DNA of 64,000 nt from Drosophila persimilis (taxonomy: Eukaryota > Arthropoda > Insecta > Diptera > Drosophilidae). Below are positions 12,912 to 24,158 of this stretch, in pieces. The first letter of the stretch is position 1. The number at the start of each line of letters is the position of its first letter. The stretch is taken from positions 1,736,001 through 1,800,000 of the forward strand of contig NW_020825330.1 of NCBI RefSeq assembly GCF_003286085.1. The letters run 5' to 3'. The translations under genes were made by a program, and so were the position numbers. Under the pieces are notes generated by a model, which saw nothing but the letters and a program-made list of their open reading frames with translations, did no database searches and was not told the origin of the DNA.

Positions 12912-13275
12912 TTGTTTAACTTTTTTGTTGAAACCTTCCTTTAGTCAAAACACAATAAAAGCAAGGGCTAAAAACTAACCAATCTTGTAGAAAATTTGTT
13001 CATCAATGGGATAAAACTATGTGGGCAGAGCTGAGGGTCTTGGTCAGCCAGAATTTTTCAACGAAATATCATATTGAGCAATAGGAACGATTATTCTCTT
13101 ACGTTTTTTTAGTTGACCTTTTTCGCGTTTTTTTAGACAAAGTCCAATAAAAGAACATTTTTAACTAAGCCAGTCAAGTAAAAAATTGATTCTCCATCGG
13201 ATAAAATGATGTGTTCAGAGCTGAGGTTACTAGCTAGCTAGTAATATTCGACGGAATATCAAAATCGAGGAATAT
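12912..13275. repeat. Diverged tandem duplication, two units of about 180 bp
   Basis: Unit 1 (about 12912-13090) and unit 2 (about 13108-13275) share the order: T-rich 'AACTTTTTTG'/'GACCTTTTTCG', 'CAATAAAAG', 'TAACTAAGCCA'-like, 'GGATAAAA(C/T)', 'GCAGAGCTGAGG'/'TTCAGAGCTGAGG' and 'GA(A/C)GGAATATCA'-like ends. The duplication lies upstream of Usp16-45 and is not a known element. Confidence 0.5.
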
Positions 13276-13385
13276 GTATAATAGAACATGAATTCGTCAG
13301 TATATTTACGGTTTACTTTAAAAATGAGACGGTATATTTTGGATTATTTCTATTGGTCGGTCGGTATATTTGATCAATAAATCCG

Positions 13386-13396
13386 CGGTCACACTG
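13386..13396 (+). promoter_or_regulatory. Ohler motif 1 core-promoter element of Usp16-45
   Basis: CGGTCACACTG matches the motif 1 consensus (YGGTCACACTR), which binds M1BP and is typical of TATA-less housekeeping promoters in Drosophila. It lies about 770 bp before the chosen Usp16-45 ATG, with GGTATATTT-type words just upstream. Confidence 0.55.
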
Positions 13397-14156
13397 GTTA
13401 AAATACCCAGAGGTATACACCTACCACCTACTTACACATGTATATGCAATCGAAGGTTTAATGTGCAACGCATTTTGCATCGACTAACTCAAGGTAAACC
13501 ATAACAAAGCCAAGCTGTGAACAAAAACTAGGGCCAAAATCTAAACAGAGATGGCCTGCAACAAAGCCAAACAAAAACGACGTGTTTCTCGGAACAACGT
13601 TGCTCTCGACCTCTAATGTCGCAGAGTCTACCTATGCTCTGCCACTGCCTCTACCTCGGCTGGCAGCGACGCGCGACGGCGGTCCGTGTGGAGTGTGCGT
13701 ACGAATTGTGCAGGAATTAGGTTGAATTGAGTGTCCCTCCGCCTGACCAACCCTCTGTCCGGCCAGACAACAAAGCGTCCGTACGTCCATCGTGGGGTTG
13801 TAGGTGGTTGGTTGGAGGGGGATGGTGGGGGTGTGTGCCAAATATGGCAGCAGCCACGGCGGGCAAATGAACTTAACCTCAAACGCAACGTGTGACGAAA
13901 GATTGCGCCCCAACGGACGGGATACCCAACACAGAACACACGCACACAAATGAAAACGAACTTAATTTGTGTCTCCAAAGTGTCAGATCAGATCAGAGAG
14001 TCGACGTAGTCAGGGCAATGGCCAACAGAGGCAATGGAAAAAGCTCCAGCCAAAAACAAAGACACCATCGAGGCATCTGCATATCTAATCTCGCTCCATT
14101 CTTTGTTCCCTCCAGAGCGCGCCAAAAAGGGGGCTAGAGCGAAGCAGCTGCTCGCC

Positions 14157-17100
14157 ATGGGGAAGAAGCGTCAGATGGACAACCACGACAATGCCAGTTC
14201 AACGGACTCTGGCCAGGAGGATAGCCACGGGCAGACGACCGGGGCCAGCGGCTCGGCAGGCGCTGCTGCTGTTGGCAGTTCGGGGGCCGATGGCCCCATG
14301 ACCAGCTGCTGCCAGCACATCAAGAAATCGGTGGATGCGGCCCGACTGCGGCGTCAACTGAAGGCCACCGGCCTAGTCTACGAGTGTTCGCAGTGCCAAA
14401 AAAATCAGGGCGCTGCCTCCGGTTCGGGATCAGGCTCAGGAGACCTGGACTGCGACTTTGAGATCGACAGCACGCTCTGGCTGTGCCTCAAGTGCGGCAC
14501 CCAGCTTTGCGGGCGGTCACGCAAGCAGCACGCCCTCCAGCACTATAAGGTAAGAGCACCAGCCTGCCTGCCTGCGTTCAGTTTTTGTGGCTAATGGACA
14601 CGCACTTCTCGTTTGCAGACACCACACTCGGACTCGCATGCGTTGGCCATGAACACAAGATCCTTTGAGATATGGTGCTATGGCTGCGACAACAAGGTCA
14701 CCCCCAACTCCCGCAAGAACCTGCTCGAGTGCGTCGAGCTGGTGAAGCGTCTGGCCCAGAAGCCACCCGCCGAACCGCCCGTGGAGGCCCCCACCGCCAT
14801 CGCCGTGGCCACCCCCAGTCCGCCCACTATAACCGACATCGAACTGAAATTTAAATCGGCCCTGCAGACGCTTGGACCCATTGTGCCCATGACGGGTGGC
14901 TCCTTTGAGGATATCAACAGTACCGCCACGAGCAGCGGGGGGAACCTAACGGCCATACCCCTGCCGGCACCGCCCGGAGCCACTGCCCTCACCAGCAGCA
15001 GCCCTGTTCGAGGCATGGCCACGGGGACCGACTCCACCGCCGGCGGTCCAAATCCCCCAGACTCGCCCAAGAGCGAAGTTGAGCGACTGCCGCGCGTCCG
15101 CGGACTGACCAATTTGGGCAACACTTGCTTCTTCAATGCCGTGATGCAGTGCCTCGCCCAGACCCCGTTCCTGCTCAGTGTCCTCCGCGAGCTGTCGGAG
15201 CCAGGAGAGGAGTAAGTGATCGCGAGAGGAGAGCCATGAAAAGATCTCTAACTGAATCGCTCTTCCATCGCTTCCACAGATTCGTGCTGCCCGGAGGGAC
15301 GTTCGACTTCAAGGGCAAGGGCTCCACCGAACTGCCGATCATCCGGGGTACCCTCTCCTCCTGGGGTAGCCTCACATCGGCCTTGGTCAATGCCCTCGAG
15401 GAGCTGCAGGTGGGTGGTGGGGTCTTCACGCCCCGCAAGCTCTTCGACAAGCTGTGCGCCAAGTGTCCGCAGTTTACGGGCGGGGACCAGCACGACGCCC
15501 ACGAGCTGCTGCGGCAGTTGCTGGAGAGTGTACGTAACGAGGATCTCAAGCGCTATCAGCGCGTCATCCTGCAGAACCTCGGCTACAAGGACCAGGACAT
15601 CCAAAACGTATCGGAGGAGATGCGGCGGAAGTGCAAGATTTACGGCAACCAGGCCGGCGACCGCATCCTGCGCCCGGAGCAGGTCTTCCGCGGCTTCCTC
15701 GTCTCGACGCTGACCTGCCAGGACTGCCACAGCGTCTCGTCACGGCACGAGTACTTCCTGGACATGTCCCTGCCGGTGGCTGTCGAGAAGCCCCAGCCAC
15801 CGCAGCGGCGCAAGCCCAGTCCCGAGAGCTCACCCTTCCCCATCAGCGGCCAGATGCAGACCCAGAACCAGAACCAGTTGCAGTTGCAGTCCCCGACCAA
15901 GATAAACACTAAGTTCACGACTCCCGAGGATGGCAACCCCTTCGCGGCGGACTCCTCCTCCTCCTCGTTCTACCTGCACGCCAACCAGCAGGAGACAGTC
16001 GGTCCGTCCAAGTCGCAGGTGAAAAAGGATAAGGAGCGCGAGCGCAAGGCCAAGCGGGCGGCCAAACACCTTCGTTACAAGCAGGCCCAGAAGCTCACCC
16101 TCAAGCTTAATGGGAACGGAACGGGCAGCCACGCAGATGCCGATTCCGAGGCGAACAATGAGCTGGATGCCGCCGGCACAGGAACGGGCGGCGGCGACGG
16201 GGATAGCCAGACGACCAGCGATGGCCAGGGTCAACATAAGGAGGAGCTAATATCCTCGAGCTCCACCACATCGGAGAATTCAGACGCCGATATCGAGGAT
16301 AATCTGGTGGAGGAAACGGCAACGACCAGGGACAGGGCCAAGACCAGAGGGGTCGCCGGCGGCTCATCATCCGCTTCATCCGCGCAAGGAGGCAACAGCA
16401 GCAGCAGCAGGTTTTTCACCGACACCAATGGGAACGCCCAGCCGTTGGGCGAGAAGCGGGATGACACGCCGGAGAACATGGACAAGGACTCCCTCGAAGA
16501 GGACGAGAACGGTAAGCAGACCTTCGATGGGGGTGATCCCCTATTCTCTATCCAATTATTCTCCTTCCACATTCCACAGACTCAGGCATAGCCACCAGTC
16601 CGTTGCCCAGCGGCATCAGTAAAACGACGACGACCACCACCACTACCACCTCCGCCGCCAACAACAATGAGGCCTCCAGAAGTCCACAGCAGCAGCGGGA
16701 GCAGAAGAAGGAGGACGGCCGATCCTCTGCGGACATAGTCACAGCAGGCGTGAGCGCAGTGGGAGCCTCCTCCATACGGCAAATCTCTATTGATTTGGAC
16801 CTGCCACCGAACGGAGTCGTCCGAGAAGAGGCGGGAGAGGCGAATACGGATAAGGTTGCTAAGCTCCAGCTGCAGGAGATAGCCACCCAACTGGCTTTAA
16901 GTGACTACACCTTGGAGGCCACAGCGGCAACGGCAGCTGCAGCTTCGGCCACAGCTGAAGGAGTGGCAGAAGCAGCAGCGGCGGCAGGAGTAGCGGCAGC
17001 TGCAGCAGCGGCAGCAGCAGCAGCACGCGCCAAGCGTGTGCGAACGTACAGCTATTCGGACTGGAGCACCACGATAGCGCCGCGGTACCAGTGCGAGGAC

Positions 17101-17892
17101 GGAGAGTGCTCTGTTCAGTCCTGCCTCAACAGCTTCACTGCCGTCGAGCTGATGACCGGCCAGAACAAGGTGGGCTGCGACAGCTGCACGCAGCGTCTGA
17201 ATGGGAACGATCCGAAGGCCAAGTCGGTCAATACGAACGCCACCAAGCAGCTGCTGGTGTCCAGCCCGCCGGCGGTGCTCATCCTACACCTGAAGCGCTT
17301 CCAGCTGGGTCCGCGCTGCATATTCCGAAAGCTGACGCGGCCGGTCAGCTACCCAAACATGCTGGACATTGCCGCCTTCTGCGGGTCCAAGGTTAAGAAT
17401 CTGCCCAATATCGATCGCAAGCAGAAGAAACTACTGTACGCTCTATACGGGGTGGTGGAACACTCGGGCGGCATGTACGGCGGTCACTACACCGCCTACG
17501 TGAAGGTGCGGCCCAAGGTGACGCCAGAGGACAAACGCTGGAAGTTCCTGCCGCACGGCAGCAAGGCCGAGCTCGACCAGGACGACGATCAGCTGAAGAA
17601 GCTGGAAGAGTTGCTTGCGAAGGAGAAGGCGCGCGAGCTGCACTTGAACTCGATGAACGACAGCGACGACTTCACCAACTCTAGCAGCAATTCATCTACC
17701 TCTGAGGAGTTCAATACCAATCCCAATGGACTCGGACCCGGCCAGCAGGATAAGCAGGAGGAGGAGGCTGCCAATGTCCAGGCGCCGCCAGGAAAATGGT
17801 ATTACGTATCAGACTCGCGGGTTCAGGAGGTTAGCGAGGACACGGCGCTCAAGGCCCAGGCCTATCTGCTCTTCTACGAGCGCATCTACTAA
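14157..17892 (+). CDS. Usp16-45: Ubiquitin carboxyl-terminal hydrolase, USP16/USP45 family
   Basis: Four exons, 14157-14549, 14619-15211, 15280-16511 and 16580-17892, join in frame to give 1176 residues. A UBP-type zinc finger occupies about 51-165 (CCQHI, CSQC, CLKCG, CGR, HALQHY, CYGC). The USP catalytic domain starts with the Cys box NLGNTCFFNAVMQC (Cys301), has the GGDQHDAHELL box, and ends with the His box EHSGGMYGGHYTAYV (His1042) and a terminal YLLFYERIY. A long disordered insert rich in Ser, Lys, Glu and poly-Ala lies between the USP halves. The mammalian relatives USP16 (histone H2A deubiquitinase) and USP45 share this layout. The start at 14157 is chosen because it gives MGKKR, as in USP16, with a strong CGCCATGG context. 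An in-frame ATG at 14034 would add 41 residues and may be intronic. Confidence 0.92.
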
Positions 17893-19040
17893 GGGGAAGG
17901 AAAGTGGGACTAGCCCAGTCCTAGGACTGGCCCTAGGGACAACGACTACTACTAGGCACTACGGAGGGGAAGAGAAGGAATGGAGGAGCAGCCATCGTTC
18001 CATTATACGATAGTCCTATGAAATAATTTTTACATGGAAAATCCATTTACTATTGTACTATTTTTGTTATATTTTCTTTAGCTCTCTCCCTCGTTTTTTT
18101 TTTTAACATTTGCATTTTTTGTTATAATCGAGAGGGAAAGTAAGAAGCACGGCAACGATAAGTTTAGGAGTAAGACAAAAAGAACAGAAACAGAGGCAGA
18201 GATCAGCCACTGGAAAGTGGAAATAGGCACTAAAAGGCCAGAGTAGAGTAAAGTAAAGTAAAGTTCGAGACGTAGACGTAGTGATCACAGCGACACAGAG
18301 AGACACACACGCCAAATGCATTTGTTTTATATCATGATCCGAAAAAGGTTTAACCATTTCGAAACCACGTTTATTGTTTGGCGGTTGAAGGGCTTTAGTG
18401 GAGCCAGCTTTAGTCGGCCAGCTTTGGAAACGTTCTCTAGAGATTGCAGCAGGGAGATTGTAGTAGGACCTCCTTGCTTATGAACAAAATGTTGTAGAAG
18501 GGAAATACAGAAAAAATATAGAATAATGTTAAGATATATATATTTTGTACTCAAAAACGACACAGAAAATGGCGAAAAATAGAAAAAAAAAAAAATAGAA
18601 ACGGATGAGGTTTATTATGAGTATTGCAATGTTTATTAGTTCTAAGTTCTAAGTTAGTTGGTTTAATTTTTGTCTGTGGTCCAATCATCATCACCAAAAG
18701 CTTAGTGTCGTGGCTTAGATGTGAGATTGGTGGGGTAGTGGACGGTGCGAAGTTAGTGCAATCAAGACAGCAAAAAGCCACGAAAAAACAAAAGCAATTA
18801 CAACCATAATGTGTTTAGTGTTACGAGAAAATCGAACATAAAGAACAAAAAGAAAAGTAACAATCGAAGCAGACCCCAGAGGTAAACTATCTAGTGAAAC
18901 TATCTAGGGTGCGAGGGGAGGGGTAGGGGGATCTATTTAGTATATCGTAAAGTAATCTAATACGAATACGAATACGAAACAACAACCAATTGCTCGCTTC
19001 TGCCAATAAATGTAACTTGTATCGCGGTATATTTAAAATA
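17893..19040 (+). other. Probable 3' UTR of Usp16-45
   Basis: There are no coding features. The stretch is AT-rich and contains AATAAA at about 19005 (in CCAATAAATG) before a TA-rich tract, so it is a candidate long 3' UTR. Short runs such as repeated AAAGT (about 18246-18262) and a GAATAC run (about 18964) occur. Confidence 0.4.
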
Positions 19041-19969
19041 CAATACAATACTTTATATATATATTTACTCTATATGTAATGGGCTATATATACATACATA
19101 CATACATACAATACACAACATATATACAATCGTAGATATTTACAATTCCGGAGTAATTAATTAAATTGAAATTTGTCGCGGAGCTAGTAGCAACGGAAGG
19201 AATTCGATAGACGGCAACGAGAGAGATTTTTACCATAGGGAAACATACATAATTAATTATACAAACACACCATTTACATATATTACACATAGGGTTAATT
19301 ATCGATCTAATTACAATTACAATTACAATAATAACTAACCTTCCATGGACTCTATGTATAATAAAGAGAGAAACGATTTGAGATACAGTCGTGTTTTCCC
19401 GATGTCGCTGCCGCTGCCGCTCCATTCGATAGCATTCGAAGCTAGGCAAAAGCCTTAGGGTAGGACACTGCCTAGTCCTTTGATCCGACCACCGATTTTT
19501 CAGGGCGGACCGAGGGGCGCTGCCGCACATGCTTAGAGGAAAGAAAGAGACTTCTGAACGAGGCGAGAGGGGATATAAATGCAAAACTTTTCTTTCAAAG
19601 TCATTGTACCCGTGGTAAGGGTATAAAAACCATTAGCCATTGTAGAAAAATGATGGATGGAAGATGAATGAATGCATAACCGGATAGAGCCGAAATAAAA
19701 ATATCTCCACTCGTTTATTACACTTTCATCGTATGCAAAATAGCTCCGGAGTGATAAATGAATTCTGGGAAATCCCGATCTTGATCGTAGATTATAGCGT
19801 TGGAGTGCCTCCCGCTTCCCCTTTCGTTGCATAAGAGGCAACACGCCAACAAAGCGGGTCCGCTTATCGGGCACTGAGCATCTGCCCCATCCCGACCCGG
19901 AGGTGGCCAGGTTCACACTCGCAATCAGATGCCCCACACACTCGCCAGAGCCAACCCAACGCAAAAGTC

Positions 19970-19975
19970 TCAGTC
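19970..19975 (+). promoter_or_regulatory. Initiator of the lysozyme-like gene
   Basis: TCAGTC matches the fly Inr. With the A at 19972 as +1 it gives a 5' UTR of about 62 bases, followed by GTCAGA repeats. No TATA box is seen at -30. Confidence 0.45.
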
Positions 19976-20033
19976 AGAATAAGAATCAAAGTCAGAGTCA
20001 GAGTCAGAGCTGGAGCTCTGAGTCAGTCGCACG

Positions 20034-20636
20034 ATGAGAGCAGCGGCGCTGGCATTGTTCTATATGGGTCTGGTTCTGGGTCTGCTGTGGGTCTCTCCCG
20101 GGGCACTGGCCAAGCGGTATCTCCGCTGCGAGCTGGCCCGTAAGCTGCTCGACCGGCACGGCTTTGAGCGCAGCCTTCTGTCCAACTGTAAGTAGAATGC
20201 GGGAGTGATTGGCTCTAGAGCCAATGGAATGGTGGATATTCTTGGCTTTTAAAACACATCCCCACCGGCCACAGGGATCTGTCTTCTGGAGCACGAGAGC
20301 GAACTGGAGACGACCCGGACCACTACGAACCCCAATGGATCGCGCAGCCTGGGCCTGTTCCAGATCAACAGTCGATACTGCCAGGAGGGGAGACGCGGTG
20401 GCATTTGCAACGTCAAGTGCGAAGGTCTGGAGGACAGTCTCGATAGTGGATTGTAGAAATATGTCTCCTCACACTTCGCTTCTTTTGTAGATCTCCTCGA
20501 TGAGAATCTGATCGAGGCGGCCGTCTGTGCCAAGCGGATTCAGACCACGGACGGGTTTCGTCATTGGAATGGCTGGCAGCGCTACTGCCGCAACACCCAG
20601 AACCTGCCCAATCTGAAGGTCATCTGTGGCATCTAG
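20034..20636 (+). CDS. Secreted C-type lysozyme-like protein with one catalytic residue replaced
   Basis: Three exons, 20034-20187, 20275-20424 and 20491-20636 (introns 87 and 66 bp), encode 149 residues. A signal peptide covers about 1-26 (cleavage after SPGALA). All eight C-type lysozyme cysteines are present. The catalytic Glu is retained in LLEHES (Glu59). The second catalytic residue, Asp52 in hen lysozyme (STDYG), is replaced: the aligned segment is GSRSLG, with Ser76. LFQINSRYC and WNGW are conserved. Muramidase activity is therefore doubtful, and the protein may be a binding or reproductive lysozyme-like protein. The donor of intron 2 (GAAG|GTCTGG) is weak but gives the conserved CEDLL join. 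From memory, D. melanogaster has X-linked lysozyme-like genes (CG16756, CG16799); I cannot choose between them. Confidence 0.85.
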
Positions 20637-23600
20637 GAAATGCCTGTACTAAAGGGGTACATACAGTGCGCGTCGCTAACATAGGACCTCCACTCTGAAT
20701 CGGAGTACGAGTGTGGAACATTTTTGGGAATAATACAATATACTGTATGCATGTACATCGAATTCTGCTGATGGGATAAGTAGAATAAGCCTTTTTTTTC
20801 TCATTTAAATGGAACCTGTTGTTGCAACTTTCAAGATCCTAATTCTGAACATGTTTATGTGTATATTTTGTTCTTATATATACATATGTATATGTAAGTA
20901 GAGCTCTTATGGTATGGTACTTCGATGATATTCATCTTTACTTTTGGATTGTTTTCGAAGTCTTTCTGGAGGGTATATTATATTCAAAGGGTTTATTCCT
21001 CCTCATACGACCAAATTGACTTATTTTATTTATTAAATATATGTGTATGTGAATACTTGATTTCCAATAAATAACTCAATATATTGATTCAATAGCTTTA
21101 TTGTTATGATTCCAGAATTCCAAATTATGGCGGCGTTTCTGCTTTGGTAGGGTCTTTGCATTGCCTTACAATATGGCATTTGAGAAGATCGTATATGAGT
21201 CTTGCCTTTCAGCTTTCATAATGGCATATGTCCAAGTCCTGTCTGAAGCCTGTCGATATGTTATGGTGTTTTGTTAACAATACAAATCGGCTCTAAAGAT
21301 CTCAATTGTCTTATGTATGGTGCCATAAATGTGAACCAAGGTGTTCCCAATCAGCAATCTCTCGCTCTCCCTATATCAGTCGGGACGGGTCTTTCAAAGC
21401 TTTCGCTCTCGCGAGTCTTTATCAGCAAGAGAAGACCACTCGGCGAGCAGAGAGCCTCGCTCTCTGGCTCTCTCTCCCAGAAGCTCTTTCGCTCCGATTT
21501 CATTGAGACTCATTAACACAATTGGGGGAGCTTACACTCAATTGGGGCTTACGTGGGGCTTTTTGGACTCTGTCCCCTTCGAGGGGATTTCATTTGTCAT
21601 TTGACGATACCACCCGCTCCAGAGCAGCTGCTCCCCACCCGAGTATAGTTTTTCGTTTCAATTTGGCAACGTGTTCAAAAAAAACCAAAAGTAAAAAAAG
21701 AAAAATTGCAAAATTATGAAATTTAGTAGAACAAAAGTCTATTGAATATCAATAAATGTTGAAGAATACATAAATGAATAAAGACCAGTGCCCAGTGCCA
21801 GAGATACATATAAACGCTCTATATACATATATGTATATATATACATAAATATACAAAGCAGATTTCATGCAAATTTGCTAATAAATGATTTTGTGTTTGA
21901 TCTCAAGCCCTGCGCTCCCCTGCCCTTGTTCCTGCCCTCCCCTGTCCTTGTTCCTGCCATTGAACCCCACCTCTTAAACCCCCAAACCCCCAAACCCATA
22001 AACCCCCTGCTCGTCCATCTGTGACTCACATGATGATGGAAACCGGTTATGCTTGTTTTTTGAAGCCATTTTCTCAATTTCCCCTCCGACTAGACTCTGA
22101 TGATCAGTCGTGAAGCTACCGTGGGCCCCAGTTGAAGCCTGAAAAATAAATCCCAGTGGTTCACTTTTTTTTATGTTTTCTGTGTTTAAGTTGGCCCCAG
22201 ACCCAGAACAAGACCCAAAACCAGAGCCAGACCACAAAATATCGTATGATGGTGGCTCATGAACACATACATATGCACATATGTAGATATGTTGTGAGTG
22301 ACTCACGAATGCAGATTTTACAACAAAAACGGCCAAGCTCTATTTTCTGATATGATGAAATTCGCATAGTCAAGTGGAAGAAGAGAAGTTTTTCGTATGA
22401 AGAACTCATACGTGTCGATCTAAATTGTGTGTTGCGTTGCCCAGTTCCGATTGTGTGATCGCTATATACCAATGCGAACAAGTGATCTCTAAAGTTTCCG
22501 AAAAGAATTGCCAGTAAATATCTCTTTTAGGTATTGTATTTGGGAATCTGTAAGGGAGAAGATCACTCCATTGTGTTTATATTTGTGCTTAAAATACAAT
22601 ACGTTGCAAGATCTCAATTCTGTGATCTGCCTGTGTGATATTTACCTGATAAAAAGATACTGAAGAGAATGAATATGTTCTTTTAATTGTGAAATGATCT
22701 GAGGATCCATCAATGAGAGATCTACATCTAGTAGACTGCGGTTCCTAGTGTATTTCAATTCATCTGTGAAATGAAGCTAAATAGGAAGTAATTTTAGAGA
22801 TATTGTGATGGATATTATGTATACTGATCAACAAGAATAAGTTCAGCCCCTTTGAAGGTTGGTGTGTGAAAATAAAGCTAAATATGAACTAATAAAAATA
22901 TCTCTTATAAGAGAAAATGTATCCATGAGTTTGATTTGTGATATGTCTATGCTGTGAACTTTTAAATGGACTGAGTGATCCCTTTCAAAGAGTGATCATG
23001 GAGCCTTCATGTTGATTAAAATGACTGATCCCTGCCTGATCCCGAAACAGTGTGTGGACCCTCACGATTCCCAATGATCCCTGGTCCATTAAGACGGGAT
23101 TATAGAAGCAATATGATCAACTAAATGCATGAGTGATCAATATAACAAAGTGATCATGGAGCATTTATCTTGATGTTGAAATTGGATCAAGTCAATGCAT
23201 GAGTGATCCCTTGGGCAGAGGGATCATGGAGCATTGCTTTTGATCTGTTGATCCTTCCTTAAAATCAAGTAAATGCATGAGTGATCCCTTGGGCAGAGGG
23301 ATCATGGAGCTTTATGTTGATTAAAATTAATGATCCCTGTCCCTCACGATTCCCGATGATCCTTGATGATCCAACCTAATAATATTTCTATATGTCTTCT
23401 TTTGAATGAATAATTGATCCATTGATATTAGCAATTGCTTTAGCGATGTAGAATCATTTAGAGATGATCGGAAGGACGGCAATTACTACCTGACGCTTTT
23501 GGGGATGGGAAATTTCGGTGGAATGATCCTTAAAGCTCGCCATATTGATGAAATGCGTTATATTTTCATGCTTTTACGTAATTCGTTCGCTGCAAATTCC

Positions 23601-23980
23601 ACTCATCCGCATTATTATAGTTTGGTAGGGGTATTTCATCACGTTGTGAAACGATGGAAATTTCCCCGTCCCGACCAGAGAGTGGCTTTGGCTTTGGCCT
23701 TGTTCGTGTGGTCGTGTGGGTGCGTCAGTGTATCCGTGTATCCGTGTATCGGGAACGGGAACGGGAACGACGACGCCAAATCCACGTAGCTGATAGCGAA
23801 TCGTGCAATCGGACGGCGGGGCGTTGGGGCGTCCTGGGTATGGGGGGTATTCACCGACGCCGTCGGTTATTTTTATCGCTCTCTCCCCCCACTTTCTGCC
23901 GTCTGCGACGCAGTTAGCAATGCTCCATGCTCCAGTGCTTTGACGGCTCTCTGCAGCTGTCAGAAGCAGCTTTCTGGGAG
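20637..23980. other. Intergenic region between the lysozyme-like gene and the Ser/His-rich gene
   Basis: No convincing gene is seen. 21390-21500 is CTCTC/GCGAG-rich. 21815-21860 is a TATA/ACATA microsatellite. 21895-22015 is C-rich with repeats of CCCCTG and CCCAAA. 22470-23470 is unusually rich in TGATC words and includes the minisatellite described separately. Short open frames near 23499-23917 have no recognisable domain. Confidence 0.45.
22965..23375 (+). repeat. TGATC-rich minisatellite, about four diverged units
   Basis: Units of about 70-80 bp carry ATGCATGAGTGATCC, then TTGGGCAGAG or a variant, then GGATCATGGAGC (starts near 22967, 23125, 23195 and 23273; the first is more diverged and separated). 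The sequence after the first unit (GTTGATTAAAAT, TGATCCCTG, CCCTCACGATTCCC) recurs after the last, so the block was also duplicated as a larger unit. Confidence 0.65.
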
Positions 23981-23982
23981 AG

Positions 23983-23990
23983 TATAAAAG
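23983..23990 (+). promoter_or_regulatory. TATA box of the Ser/His-rich gene
   Basis: TATAAAAG lies 34 bases before the A of CCAGTT (24017), an initiator-like site, and about 175 bases before the ATG at 24159. A strong TATA box suggests regulated rather than housekeeping expression. Confidence 0.6.
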
Positions 23991-24158
23991 ATGCCGGCCG
24001 GCGAGCGTTCTTTACCAGTTCGAAGCTTGCGACGACAGCGAAAGCAAAGCGAAGCCACAACCACAGTATACTCGTTTTAGAAGCAGCTACTATACGATAC
24101 ATCTATACCCTAAAAAGCATCTGAAATTACGTGTGATTGGTGCGAGGTAGACAGCAAA

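Larger units (their letters stand above)
11499..14156. promoter_or_regulatory. Divergent intergenic region between nonC and Usp16-45
   Basis: The two genes are divergently transcribed across about 2.6 kb. DRE-like ATCGATA words lie close to the nonC start (about 11610-11640), a perfect DRE lies at 12275-12282 and Ohler motif 1 at 13386-13396. GGTATATTT words recur at about 12325-12360 and 13300-13375. A tandem duplication lies between (see that entry). An open frame at about 12434-12640 shows no recognisable domain and is not called. The stretch from about 13400 to 14156 is probably the Usp16-45 5' UTR. A pyrimidine tract ending in CAG at 14115 could close a 5'-UTR intron. Confidence 0.55.

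Noticed and set aside
14034..14156. Upstream in-frame ATG as the start of Usp16-45
   Set aside because: The family N-terminus MGKKR begins at 14157 with a strong context, and a splice-acceptor-like site at 14115 suggests the upstream frame is 5' UTR or intron.
23940..23985. Heat-shock element upstream of the TATA box of the Ser/His-rich gene
   Set aside because: TTCTGGGAG and CAGAAGC are near-matches, but no three properly spaced nGAAn units are present.
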